Positions 9,215-17,954 of a DNA stretch of 64,000 bases are shown one piece after another. The stretch comes from Planctomycetota bacterium. GTDB taxonomy: Bacteria > Planctomycetota > UBA1135 > GCA-002686595. The position numbers and the translations under genes are program-made. Numbering within the stretch: position 1 is the stretch's first letter; each line of letters opens with the position of its first letter. A model generated the notes under the pieces. That model did not search any database, was not told the origin of the DNA, and saw only the letters and a list, made by a program, of their open reading frames with translations. The stretch is taken from positions 186,001-250,000 of the forward strand of contig NYUD01000091.1 in NCBI GenBank assembly GCA_002683825.1, in the 5' to 3' direction.

Positions 9215-10236
9215 TACGCAAACCACCCCAGACTGAGGAGTGCGCCGGTGACGAAGACATTCGCGATTGCGATGGGCAGCATGACCTTCCACCCGAGCGC
9301 CATCAGCTGGTCGAAGCGGAAGCGCGGCAAGGTCCAGCGTACCCACAAGAAGAGGAACAGAAAGAAACCCATCTTGCTCAGGAAGCAGGTCAGCTCCAGG
9401 AGCCAAGGCGCATCCGGCCACCACGGGATATTTCCGCCGCCGAGGAAGAACACGGTGGTCAGGCAGGCCATCACCGTCATGGCGCAGTACTCGCCGAGGA
9501 AGAACAGGGCGAACTTCATCGACGAATATTCGGTGTGGAAACCTCCGACCAGCTCCGGTTCGCACTCGGCGAAATCGAAGGGGTGACGGTTGGTCTCGGC
9601 GAAAGTCGCTATCACGAACAGAAGGAAAGCGATCGGGCCTACCGGCAGTGCAAAGATATTCCAGGCGAAGATGGGGCCGGCCTGATCGTTGACGATCTGA
9701 CGCAGGTCGAGGGTTCCGCTGAGCACGACGACGACAAGGATGGAAAGGAGCAGAGAAAGCTCGTAGCTGACCATCTGAGCGGAAGCACGGAGACCGCCCA
9801 GCAACGAGTACTTCGAGTTCGAGCTCCAACCGCCCAGGATCACGCCATAGATACCGAGGCCGCCGATGGCCACGACGTAGAGTGTCGAGATGTCCAGGTC
9901 CGCGATCGATAGGGTGGTGACGTGCCCGCCGATGGAGACCTCGCCTGCGAAGGGGATGACTGCCACGGCCAGCATGGGGGGTACGGCGGACAGGATTGGC
10001 GCCAGACGGAAGAGCGTCTGGTTCGCGCCTTCGGGAACGAGCTCTTCCTTGAAAATGAATTTCACTCCGTCAGCGACGGGTTGCAGGAGCCCCCACGGAC
10101 CGACACGGTTGGGGCCGACGCGCCACTGAATCCAGGCGGACACCTTGCGCTCGGCCAGTGACATCGCTGCGGCGACCGTGATGAGCCCGCCGTAGATCAA
10201 GACCACCTTGATCAACCACACGAGGGGAAGGGGCAT
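9214..10236 (-). CDS. nuoH: NADH-quinone oxidoreductase subunit H
   Basis: Membrane subunit that forms most of the quinone-binding chamber of complex I. It has 340 residues and eight predicted membrane helices. Diagnostic segments are AERKVSAWIQWRVGPNRVGP, LLQPVADGVKFIFKEE and the ETNRHPFDFAECEPELVGG acidic loop involved in quinone binding and proton coupling. The start MPLPLVWLIKVVL is the ATG that overlaps the nuoG stop by one base (TGATG). The longer open frame upstream is off-frame nuoG. Confidence 0.97.
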   Translation of the reverse strand: MPLPLVWLIKVVLIYGGLITVAAAMSLAERKVSAWIQWRVGPNRVGPWGLLQPVADGVKFIFKEELVPEGANQTLFRLAPILSAVPPMLAVAVIPFAGEVSIGGHVTTLSIADLDISTLYVVAIGGLGIYGVILGGWSSNSKYSLLGGLRASAQMVSYELSLLLSILVVVVLSGTLDLRQIVNDQAGPIFAWNIFALPVGPIAFLLFVIATFAETNRHPFDFAECEPELVGGFHTEYSSMKFALFFLGEYCAMTVMACLTTVFFLGGGNIPWWPDAPWLLELTCFLSKMGFFLFLFLWVRWTLPRFRFDQLMALGWKVMLPIAIANVFVTGALLSLGWFA

Positions 10237-11693
10237 CAGCTTCCAACCTCCCCGGCGACCGGAGCGAGCGCGGCTCGGATCTCCTCGAGAGAGCGCGTCA
10301 GAGAGGCGACGCCCGGAGGCGCGGGTTTCGCTGCCGCGATACGGCCGGCGTGTCCATCGACGTTGATCCAGGTTCCCGTCCGTTCGGCGGCGTTCGGAAT
10401 GCCGATGCAGACGTTGGTGGCGGATACCTGAAGTGCGTGCGTGTCGAAGATGATCAAGCGGATCGAATTCGAGAGTTCGGCGAGCGCCTCCACCCCGAGG
10501 ATTTCGGTGATGCGTTCCCCTATGAGAACGGCGCACTCCGCGGCGGCCAGGGCGCTGAGTGCATCGTCGCGGCTTTGCGTCTGAAAGCCCTGCCCTTCGA
10601 GCCCGCGCCGGTTCGGCGCCGCCTCACCGGTGTGAAGCAGATCGTCCTTCAGGTCGTTGGTCGGCGGCGCAAGCAGGCGTGGCGGTGATGCGAGCGCGTG
10701 GCAGAACGCCAGAGCTTGCTCGCCTTCCTCCACCGTCATCCAGGGCGAGATCAGGATGTAGGCCCCGCTGTGTACCCGCAGCATGTCGACCACGGCCGCG
10801 ATCCCGGTCTCGCGATCCACGGGATGGGGGACCCCGTCCTGGTGGAGCGTTGCTCCCTGCAGCCGATCTTCCGCATTCAGGCGCGCATAGGAGAAGCGGC
10901 CGTGATCGCACATCCACCACTTGTTGACTTCTTCGTTGAAGTGCGGGCGCAGGCGCTTGACCTCCTTGCGCCGCAAGACTTCCACCGTTATCGAACAGCC
11001 GCGGCTGCACTCGCCACAGGTCGAGAGATGCTTGTCGAGGTTCCAGACACGCGCCTGAAAGCGAAAGCCGGAAAGTGTGAGCGCGCCGACCGGACAGATG
11101 TCAGCGACGTTGCCCTGGTAATTGCCCGTGAGCGGACGATCCATGAAGGTGGAGATCACCGAACGCGAACCCAAGCCCGAGACGGTCAGTTGCGGCTTCT
11201 TGGTGACGTCCTCGAAGAAACGTACGCACCGGCTGCAGAGGATGCAGCGTTCCTGGTCCAGCACGATGACGTCGCCCAGGTTCTTGCGCTTTTCCAGCTT
11301 GCGGCGCGGTTCGACCGATCGGCCTTCCGCCTGCCCCTCGCTGAAGGAGTAATCCTGCAAATCGCACTCGCCGGCCTTGTCGCAGATCGGGCAGTCCAGC
11401 GGGTGGTTTTTCAGGAGGAACTCGAGGCACTGCCGCCGCGCATCGTGTGCCTGGGGGGTTTCCGTGTTCACTACCATGCCCTCGGCGACCGGCGTGCGGC
11501 ACGCCACCACGATGCGCGGAGGTATTTCTCCCTGTTGCAACTCGACCTGGCAGATGCGGCAGGAACCGACCGGCGTCAGGCCGGGGTGATAACAGTACAT
11601 GGGCACCTGCGCTGCGTGCTCGTGGCAGGCAGTGATCAGCGGCTTCTTGGGATCCGCTTCGACTTCCTTGCCGTTGATCGTGATGCGCGTCAC
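10236..11693 (-). CDS. nuoG: NADH-quinone oxidoreductase subunit G (short form)
   Basis: Iron-sulfur subunit of the NADH-oxidising arm. The N-terminal half is complete: the [2Fe-2S] ligands (Cys34, Cys45, Cys48 and Cys65), the HPLDCPICDKAGECDLQ segment carrying the His/Cys-ligated cluster, CILCSRCVRFF, and CGECSRGCSI of the molybdopterin-oxidoreductase-type Fe4S4 domain. At 485 residues it is much shorter than the 680-900 residues usual for NuoG. The C-terminal molybdopterin-like domain is reduced to about 230 residues, ending shortly after a NVDGHAGR motif. No frameshift is evident: the gene runs in one frame from ATGA overlap with nuoF to TGATG overlap with nuoH, so the short form looks native. 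Confidence 0.94.
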   Translation of the reverse strand: MTRITINGKEVEADPKKPLITACHEHAAQVPMYCYHPGLTPVGSCRICQVELQQGEIPPRIVVACRTPVAEGMVVNTETPQAHDARRQCLEFLLKNHPLDCPICDKAGECDLQDYSFSEGQAEGRSVEPRRKLEKRKNLGDVIVLDQERCILCSRCVRFFEDVTKKPQLTVSGLGSRSVISTFMDRPLTGNYQGNVADICPVGALTLSGFRFQARVWNLDKHLSTCGECSRGCSITVEVLRRKEVKRLRPHFNEEVNKWWMCDHGRFSYARLNAEDRLQGATLHQDGVPHPVDRETGIAAVVDMLRVHSGAYILISPWMTVEEGEQALAFCHALASPPRLLAPPTNDLKDDLLHTGEAAPNRRGLEGQGFQTQSRDDALSALAAAECAVLIGERITEILGVEALAELSNSIRLIIFDTHALQVSATNVCIGIPNAAERTGTWINVDGHAGRIAAAKPAPPGVASLTRSLEEIRAALAPVAGEVGS

Positions 11694-13036
11694 GCCTTGA
11701 CCTCCACGGAGGGGGATCTTGGAGGGGCCGCTGCAGGACCCGGGCTCGATGGCACCGGGCAGCAGCCGCGGCGCACGTGTTCTTCAAGCTCGTCGCGGAA
11801 ATGGCGAACGAGGGAGTGCGTGGGAATGGCCGCTGCATCGGCGAGGGCGCAGATCGTCTTGCCGGGAGCCATGCCGGAGGCGAGGCTCGACAGGAGATCG
11901 AGGTCTTCCATCCGCCCCTGGCCGTTCTCGATGCGGTGCAGGATCTGAGTCAGCCACTGCGTACCTTCCCGACACTGGCTGCATTGCCCGCAACTTTCGT
12001 GCTCGTAGAAGCGCGACAGGATCTCCATCGACCGCACCGTGCAGGCGGTCTCATCCAAAATGATCATTGCGCCCGTGCCGAGCATCGAGCGGGCGTTCTT
12101 GAGCGATTCGTGGTCCATGGCCAGGCCGATTTCGGAGGCGGGAAGAAAACCGGTCGAAGATCCACCCGGGATCCAGGCCTTGAGTCTGCGACCCTTCCAG
12201 ACGCCGCCGGCGCAGTCCTCGAGAACCTCGCGCGCGGAGATGCCCAGCGGCACTTCGAAAACGCCCGGTCGCTCGACGTGACCGGAGATGGCGATCAGGA
12301 TGTTGCCCGGGCTGTTTTCGGTACCCATGCTCTGGTACCACTCGGCTCCGCGGTCGAGGATGAAGGGCACGTTGAATAGCGTTTCGACGTTGTTGACCGT
12401 CGTCGGCTGGCCCCACAGGCCGAAGCCGGCGGGGAAGGGCGGTTTAGGTCGCGGATGGCCGCGTTTGCCCTCCAGACTTTCCATCAACCCGGTTTCTTCT
12501 CCGCAGATGTAGGCTCCCGCGCCCTTGTGCATCCAGATCTCACAGGAGAAGGTCGAGCCCAGGATGTTCTTGCCGAGGAGGTTGGCCCTGCGCGCCTCTT
12601 CGATCGCGGCCGCGACACGATCGTAGGCGAAGCGGTATTCGCCACGCACGTAGATGTAGGCGGCGCGGATCCGCATCGCGTAGCAGCCGATCAGGATGCC
12701 CTCGATCAATCCGTGAGGGTCCTCCTCCATCAGCACGCGGTCCTTGCACGTCCCCGGTTCCGATTCGTCCGCGTTGACCACGAGATAGCGCGCGCGCCTG
12801 TCCTTGTTCGCGTCGGGCATGAAACTCCACTTCAAACCCGTGGGAAAGCCCGCTCCCCCGCGACCACGGAGGCCGGAATTCTTGATCAGGTCGATGACCT
12901 GTTCGGGGGAGTGCCCCTCCTTGAGGATGGTTTCGAGCGCCCGGTAGCCGTCGTTTTTGCGATGAACGTCCAGCGTGTGCGAGTCGTGCAGCCTGGTCCT
13001 ATCCAGCAGATAGGTCGGGTGGCTTTCTCGAGTCAT
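11690..13036 (-). CDS. nuoF: NADH-quinone oxidoreductase subunit F
   Basis: NADH- and FMN-binding subunit of complex I, where NADH is oxidised. The 448-residue protein has the nucleotide-binding GLRGRGGAGFPTGLKW motif, the FMN region VVNADESEPGTCKDR, GAGAYICGEETGLMESLEG, and the N3 cluster motif ESCGQCSQCREGTQW with a later Cys (KTICALADAAA). The start MTRESHPTYLLDR overlaps the nuoE stop by 4 bases (ATGA); the upstream extension of the open frame is off-frame nuoE. The C-terminal tail after the N3 helical domain is Pro/Ala-rich and probably not conserved. Confidence 0.97.
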   Translation of the reverse strand: MTRESHPTYLLDRTRLHDSHTLDVHRKNDGYRALETILKEGHSPEQVIDLIKNSGLRGRGGAGFPTGLKWSFMPDANKDRRARYLVVNADESEPGTCKDRVLMEEDPHGLIEGILIGCYAMRIRAAYIYVRGEYRFAYDRVAAAIEEARRANLLGKNILGSTFSCEIWMHKGAGAYICGEETGLMESLEGKRGHPRPKPPFPAGFGLWGQPTTVNNVETLFNVPFILDRGAEWYQSMGTENSPGNILIAISGHVERPGVFEVPLGISAREVLEDCAGGVWKGRRLKAWIPGGSSTGFLPASEIGLAMDHESLKNARSMLGTGAMIILDETACTVRSMEILSRFYEHESCGQCSQCREGTQWLTQILHRIENGQGRMEDLDLLSSLASGMAPGKTICALADAAAIPTHSLVRHFRDELEEHVRRGCCPVPSSPGPAAAPPRSPSVEVKA

Positions 13037-13530
13037 TGGACCCCTCCCAGGATGCGGTGCACGTCCTCGGGCGTGATCCCTTCGTGATAGACTCCGTCGA
13101 GGGCCAGCATCGGCGCGGAGGTACAGGCGCCCTGGCATTCGACGCGTACGAGCGTGAAGCGTCCGTCATCCGAAGTGCCGCCCGGCGTGCATCCGGAGGC
13201 TTTGCAGGCCTCGTCCAGAATGTCCTGGGCGCCGCGGAGATCGCAGGAAATGTTGTGGCAGACCGACACCAGGTGCTTGCCCCTCGGCCTGAGGTGAAAC
13301 ATCGGGTAGAAGGAAGCGACGCCGAAGACTTCGACCGGCTCGAGCTCAAAGAACCCGGCGACGGCCTCCAGCGTTTCCGGCGAAAGCCAACCACCCAGCT
13401 CCTCCTGACAACGGTGCAGGGCCGGGATCAAGGCCGCACGACGCTCGGGGTAGTGCGTGCACAGTTCGGTGAACTCCGCCACCAGCGTCGGCGGCAGGTT
13501 ATTTCTTGTTTCGTGTGTCACTTCGTGCAT
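13033..13530 (-). CDS. nuoE: NADH-quinone oxidoreductase subunit E
   Basis: Thioredoxin-like [2Fe-2S] subunit (cluster N1a) of the NADH dehydrogenase module. It has 165 residues. The four ligands are in VCHNISCDLRG (C-x4-C) and VECQGACTSAP (C-x3-C). The N-terminal helical part contains the family's HRCQEELGGWLSPETL and PVEVFGVASFYPMF segments. Start and stop overlap nuoD (TGATG) and nuoF (ATGA). Confidence 0.97.
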   Translation of the reverse strand: MHEVTHETRNNLPPTLVAEFTELCTHYPERRAALIPALHRCQEELGGWLSPETLEAVAGFFELEPVEVFGVASFYPMFHLRPRGKHLVSVCHNISCDLRGAQDILDEACKASGCTPGGTSDDGRFTLVRVECQGACTSAPMLALDGVYHEGITPEDVHRILGGVQ

Positions 13531-14777
13531 CAGCGGTCGACCTCGCCCATCACGAAGTCCAGGCTTCCGATGATCGCCACCATGTCCGAAAAGAGCCGCC
13601 CTTCGGCGATGGCCGGGATAGCCTGGACGTTGTACAGACCCGGTGCCCGGATGTGGCAGCGCACGGGACTCGACGTGCCATCGGAAACGCAGAAAAAGCC
13701 CAGCTCACCTTTGCTGGACTCGATGGGGTGGTACGCCTCGCCCCTGGGTAGCCGCAGGTCGGTGACGATCTTGAACTGGAAGATCAACTCCTCCATCGAG
13801 CTGTGGACCTTGTCCTTCGGAGGAAGGACGTAGCGTCGGTCCTCGGCCAGGAATTCCCCGCCTCTCGTCGTGCGCAGGCGTTCGAGCGCCTGCAGGGCGA
13901 TGAGGACCGACTGACGCATTTCCTCGATGCGTACCAGATAGCGGTCGTAACAATCCCCGACGGTGCCGACCGGGATGTCGAAGTCGTAGTCCTCGTAGCC
14001 CGAATACGGCTGGCTTTTGCGTAGGTCCAGGGCCACTCCTGCCCCGCGCAGGTTCGGGCCGGTCAAGGCCCAGGCCAGGGCTTGTTCCTTGGTTATGGTG
14101 CCGACGTTGCGGTTGCGGTCGTACCAGATACGGTTGCCCGTCAGCATCCCCTCCCAGCCATCTATGGAGGCGGGGATGCTGTTCAGAAACTCGCGCATCA
14201 TTCCCTCGACCTGGTCGTCGACGTCGGCGAAAACGCCGCCGATTCGCACGTAGGAGTTGTTCATCCGGTGCCCGGTGTAGGCGTCGAGGATCGAGTAGAT
14301 GCGTTCGCGTTCCTTGAACGTGCCGAAGAAAATAGAAACCGCGCCCAGGTCGATCGCAGTCGTACCCAGATAGATCAGGTGTGCCGCGATACGGCTGATC
14401 TCCATCAGCAGAACGCGGATGATCTGGCCGCGTTCAGGTACCTCGAGTTGCGCGAGCTGTTCGAGAGTCAAGGCGTAGCCGATGTTGTTCATCAACGGCT
14501 GCACGTAGTCCAGGCGATCGGTGTGAGGGAAGAACTTGGCCCAACCCAGCGACTCGCAGGTCTTCTCCTTGCCGCGGTGAAGGAATCCGACGACCGGATC
14601 GATGTTGTGCATCGTCTCGCCGTCGAGGTCGATCTTGAGCTGCAGCACGCCATGGGTCGCGGGATGCTGGGGGCCCATGTTGAGCTTCATCAGCTCGCCG
14701 TGGACCGGGTCGTCGCGCTCGGTGGAAGCAAGTGAATCGGGGCTCGAGGGAGCGTATTCGAAGAGTTGGGTCGTCAC
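13530..14777 (-). CDS. nuoD: NADH-quinone oxidoreductase subunit D
   Basis: 49-kDa-type subunit lining the quinone site, related to [NiFe]-hydrogenase large subunits but lacking the metal ligands. The 415-residue protein shows MGPQHPATHGVLQLKIDLDGE, the HRGKEKTCESLGWAKFFPHTDRLDY segment that contributes the quinone-site His and Tyr region, and the terminal FVMGEVDR. The start is a GTG (VTTQLFEYAPSS) that overlaps the nuoC stop as GTGA. An ATG nearer the conserved MKLNMGPQHP is possible but would leave an uncoupled gap. Confidence 0.95.
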   Translation of the reverse strand: MTTQLFEYAPSSPDSLASTERDDPVHGELMKLNMGPQHPATHGVLQLKIDLDGETMHNIDPVVGFLHRGKEKTCESLGWAKFFPHTDRLDYVQPLMNNIGYALTLEQLAQLEVPERGQIIRVLLMEISRIAAHLIYLGTTAIDLGAVSIFFGTFKERERIYSILDAYTGHRMNNSYVRIGGVFADVDDQVEGMMREFLNSIPASIDGWEGMLTGNRIWYDRNRNVGTITKEQALAWALTGPNLRGAGVALDLRKSQPYSGYEDYDFDIPVGTVGDCYDRYLVRIEEMRQSVLIALQALERLRTTRGGEFLAEDRRYVLPPKDKVHSSMEELIFQFKIVTDLRLPRGEAYHPIESSKGELGFFCVSDGTSSPVRCHIRAPGLYNVQAIPAIAEGRLFSDMVAIIGSLDFVMGEVDR

Positions 14778-15307
14778 TTTGCACCTCCCGCTCTCGAGGG
14801 ATCCCAGTTCTTGCGGCGCTCGCGATCCCACTTGCGATAGAGACGATCCGGCTCGATGCCGGCGTGGGGGAAGTCCTTGCGCAGTGGATGGTGACCGTAT
14901 TCCTCGGGCATCAGGAGCCGGCGCAGGTTTTCGTGTCCCTCGAAGCGGATGCCGAACATGTCGTAGCACTCGCGCTCCATGAAGGCCGCGCCGGGCCACA
15001 AATCCACGCAGCTCGCTGCCTTCGCGTCCTTCTCGGAGAGTTCTGTCGTCACGCGGACGCGATCCTCGTGGATGAGGGAGAAGAGCTGGTGGTGCAGCTC
15101 GAAGCGCGGCTCCGACGGATAGCGGTCGACAGCGGTGACGAACGTGACCGCCACGAAATCAGCCCGATCACGTAGGCGCTGCAGGACCTCGTGTAGGTCC
15201 TCGCGCGAGACTCCGAACGCGGGTATTCCATCGCTTGTCGAACGCTGCTCGAAACGGCATCCCTCGAGTGCGGTTCGGACCCGCTCCATCGTCGTACTCG
15301 TCTCCAA
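14774..15307 (-). CDS. nuoC: NADH-quinone oxidoreductase subunit C
   Basis: Peripheral-arm 30-kDa-type subunit that binds NuoD. It has 177 residues. The family signature is present as WPGAAFMERECYDMFGIRFEGH followed by LRRLLMPEEYGHHPLRKDFP. NuoC and NuoD are separate here, unlike the fused NuoCD of enterobacteria. The start METSTTMERVRTALEG lies 27 bases after nuoB, the largest gap inside the operon. Confidence 0.96.
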   Translation of the reverse strand: METSTTMERVRTALEGCRFEQRSTSDGIPAFGVSREDLHEVLQRLRDRADFVAVTFVTAVDRYPSEPRFELHHQLFSLIHEDRVRVTTELSEKDAKAASCVDLWPGAAFMERECYDMFGIRFEGHENLRRLLMPEEYGHHPLRKDFPHAGIEPDRLYRKWDRERRKNWDPSRAGGAK

Positions 15308-15334
15308 GGCTTCCTCTGTGAAAGAAGGCTGCGC

Positions 15335-15976
15335 TCAGCCGTCCTGCTTCGCTGGCTCCGGCGCGTTCTTGGACCCCGTGCGCGGGTCGTGCGGGGACAG
15401 GTCGAGCGAGCTTCGTTTGACGGCGGCGTTCGGTTGGTAGAGAAGAGCTTGCGACCCGCGCTCGTCGACGAACGCTTCGCCGGAAAAAAACTTCTTGGTG
15501 GGGCTCTCCCGCTCGATCTTTTTCTGCAGTTTGAGGATGGCGTCGATCACAGAATCGGGACGTGGTGGACAGCCGGGGACGTAGATGTCGACGGGCAGGA
15601 TCGAATCGACCCCCTGGACCACGGCGTAGGAGTCGTACATTCCTCCGCTCGAGGAGCAAACCCCCATCGCGATGACCCACTTGGGCTCCGGCATCTGGTC
15701 GTAGATAAGGCGGGCGGCCTGGGCCATCTTCCAGGTCAGCGTTCCCGCCACGATCATCAGATCGCTCTGGCGCGGGCTAAAACGTGCGGCCTCGGCGCCG
15801 AAACGTGCGATGTCGAACTTCGGGCCGATCATGGCCATCAGCTCGATGCCGCAGCAGGAGAGCCCCATGGGCATCGGCCAGAGGCTGTTCTTGCGTCCCC
15901 AGTTGATCAGGGCGTCGAGGCGCGTGCTGATGAAGTTCCCATCGCTCGTGGTTTCGACGGGTGTCAGCGATCCCAT
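15335..15976 (-). CDS. nuoB: NADH-quinone oxidoreductase subunit B
   Basis: Holds the terminal cluster N2 that reduces quinone. It has 213 residues, with the tandem-Cys motif LSCCGIELMAM, a third Cys in GVCSSSGGMYDSYAVVQG and a fourth in VPGCPPRPDSVIDAI. The start ATG lies inside the end of nuoA (13-base overlap), again suggesting coupling. The C-terminal about 45 residues (SQALLYQPNAAVKRSSLDLS ...) extend beyond the usual core and are not recognisable. Confidence 0.97.
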   Translation of the reverse strand: MGSLTPVETTSDGNFISTRLDALINWGRKNSLWPMPMGLSCCGIELMAMIGPKFDIARFGAEAARFSPRQSDLMIVAGTLTWKMAQAARLIYDQMPEPKWVIAMGVCSSSGGMYDSYAVVQGVDSILPVDIYVPGCPPRPDSVIDAILKLQKKIERESPTKKFFSGEAFVDERGSQALLYQPNAAVKRSSLDLSPHDPRTGSKNAPEPAKQDG

Positions 15977-16338
15977 TCCAGGCCTCCTTTGCGCCAGACG
16001 TAGGCGAGGCCCACGCCGAGCACCGCCACGAACCCCGCGATTTCAGCGAAGACGACATGGCCTACTCCGGCGGCGGCGAAACCCCTGGCACTCGAAGCCC
16101 AGGGGATGAGCAGCAGGGACTCCACATCGAAGAGGATGAAGAGCACCGCCACGAGATAGAAGTGGATGGAAAGCCGCAGGCGTGCATTGCCGACCGATCC
16201 CATTCCGCATTCGTAGGAGGAGCCCTTGTCGATCCCTCGACGACGGGTACTTGCCAGTTCGGAGAACACCACGTTTCCCCCCGCAAAGGCCAGAACGAGC
16301 CCGAGGAGAATGAGGATCGGTGCGTAATCGGTGAGCAT
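15964..16338 (-). CDS. nuoA: NADH-quinone oxidoreductase subunit A
   Basis: Three-helix membrane subunit at the junction of the two arms of complex I. It has 124 residues, with the conserved YECGMGSVGNARLRLSIHFY loop (containing the quinone-site Cys) and ILFDVESLLLIPWA. First gene of the 14-gene nuo operon. No clear promoter was found in the 56 bases between it and the upstream vWA gene on the same strand, so readthrough from that gene is possible. Confidence 0.96.
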   Translation of the reverse strand: MLTDYAPILILLGLVLAFAGGNVVFSELASTRRRGIDKGSSYECGMGSVGNARLRLSIHFYLVAVLFILFDVESLLLIPWASSARGFAAAGVGHVVFAEIAGFVAVLGVGLAYVWRKGGLEWDR

Positions 16339-16394
16339 GGTCCAGTTCCACCGCGAAGTCTACCGCCTGGGAACCCCGAACCGGAGCCCCAAAA

Positions 16395-17954
16395 TCAGCC
16401 CTCGACTTGAAGAAACCGCCCGCCTGAAAGCCGCGCCAGATCATTCAGCGCTCCGTCTCCCCGCGGGCCGATCTGGACGCAGTGAAAGACAAGCTGGGCG
16501 GCCTCGTTGTACTTGCGCATCCAGTCGGCCACCCAGTAGGGGCCTTCGTCCGTCTCTCCGTCGCAGAGGACGATGACCGTGTCGACTTCGATGCGCATGG
16601 GGTCGACCAGGCCTCCGCGACCCAGCCGTAGCGTCGTGGCGATGCCCTGGTAGAGACCGGTTCCCCCGGAGGGCTCCTTGCGCTCGAGCCAGCCCCGGGC
16701 CTGGCGCAGGTTGGCCTGGCTCGCCTTCGAGAGCTTGCCGCGCCAGCGGTCGCCGCGTTCGTTGAAGAGCGTCACCGAGAAGCGTGTGTCCTGGCCGGAT
16801 TGTTCGATGAAGCGCAGGCACTGTTCGATCGCCTCGTCGTAGCGCGAGCGACCGCTCGTTCCAAAGGACATCTGCATGCTGCCTGAACGATCGACGACGA
16901 AGGCGATCTTGTCGGTCACGGGCCGCAGTCCGAAGAACGTGGCTCGGGTGCGCGGAGCCCCGTCCTGCTCGCGTTCCGAGCTGAGTGCGATGCGCCCTTC
17001 GAGGACCGCTTGCCACCAACGGTTCCAGCTCTCCACGTCGGGGCCCATCGACCGTCCGGAAAGCTCCTGCAGAACCCGGACGATATCGTGTCGGATCCGT
17101 TTCGACCCGCGGCCGGCCTCCGTGCGGTGGTCCCAGATGGCGAGGGCTTCGATCAAGACCGGCACCGAACGCTTCGCGTCGAGGCTCCCGACGAGGTGGG
17201 CGGCGCGGGCCGCATCACGCCAGTTCGGCGAGACGTAGAGGCGGCCGAGGATCTGGCGCAAGCGTTCGGAGACCCAGATGGGTTTCTCTTTCACGTTCCC
17301 GAAGTGCCGTCCGACCCTGAGCGAGCTGGCCAGGCCACGATCCATCTCATCGAGAAAAAAGTGGTGCACCCGCTCCAGGTCCCACCCGCTCAGCGCTTCG
17401 CGGGCCAGCTCGCGCACCTCCTGCTCTTCGCTCCGGGCGGCGGATAGAAGGGGCGAGACCGTGCCGTTCAGGTACCGGCCATTCAGCAACACGCAGACGA
17501 TCTCGGCCTTCCGGGGAGCTTTGCGTTCTTCCCTCAGAAACTCCAGCGCCAGGTATTCGCCCACCTCGGGCTCCCGCTCTATCTCGCGGGTCATCTCGGC
17601 CAGGGCCAGGCGGGTCATGACCTCGCGCCCGTCTCGGGACCGCGGGGTGCGGTGAGACTTCCACCCCAGGGCGGCCAGTTCGACGAGGGCGTCCAGTTCC
17701 GGAGGGGGGGCCGCCACGCCCAGTCGCTCCAGGCGGAGTCGCGCGAGCAGGGAACTCAGCTGCTCGCCCTCCTCGAGCCCCACGTGACGAGGGCCGGATC
17801 GGTGGATCGAGACCCAGCGACGCAACTCTTCGAGGCAATCGCTCGTCCCCTGGGTCCCGATCGGGAGGGTCAGGGAGGGGAGCGGAAGCACGCCGAGGGC
17901 GAGGGACCCGAAGAGAAGCAGGAGAGGCGCGGGAGAGGTCGAGGATGCGGTCAT
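16395..17954 (-). CDS. exported vWA-domain protein
   Basis: A 519-residue protein with an N-terminal signal peptide (about residues 8-30, hydrophobic LLLLFGSLALGVLPLP). The middle (about 30-330) is Leu/Ala/Arg-rich and helical, possibly HEAT-like; this is a guess from composition. The C-terminal 180 residues are a von Willebrand factor A domain: KIAFVVDRSGSMQMSFG supplies the DxSxS metal-ion-dependent adhesion site, and DTVIVLCDGETDEG supplies the downstream Asp. Such domains usually mediate protein-protein contacts. The start ATG overlaps the end of the upstream gene by 4 bases, so the two are translationally coupled; nuoA follows after 56 bases. Confidence 0.82.
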   Translation of the reverse strand: MTASSTSPAPLLLLFGSLALGVLPLPSLTLPIGTQGTSDCLEELRRWVSIHRSGPRHVGLEEGEQLSSLLARLRLERLGVAAPPPELDALVELAALGWKSHRTPRSRDGREVMTRLALAEMTREIEREPEVGEYLALEFLREERKAPRKAEIVCVLLNGRYLNGTVSPLLSAARSEEQEVRELAREALSGWDLERVHHFFLDEMDRGLASSLRVGRHFGNVKEKPIWVSERLRQILGRLYVSPNWRDAARAAHLVGSLDAKRSVPVLIEALAIWDHRTEAGRGSKRIRHDIVRVLQELSGRSMGPDVESWNRWWQAVLEGRIALSSEREQDGAPRTRATFFGLRPVTDKIAFVVDRSGSMQMSFGTSGRSRYDEAIEQCLRFIEQSGQDTRFSVTLFNERGDRWRGKLSKASQANLRQARGWLERKEPSGGTGLYQGIATTLRLGRGGLVDPMRIEVDTVIVLCDGETDEGPYWVADWMRKYNEAAQLVFHCVQIGPRGDGALNDLARLSGGRFLQVEG

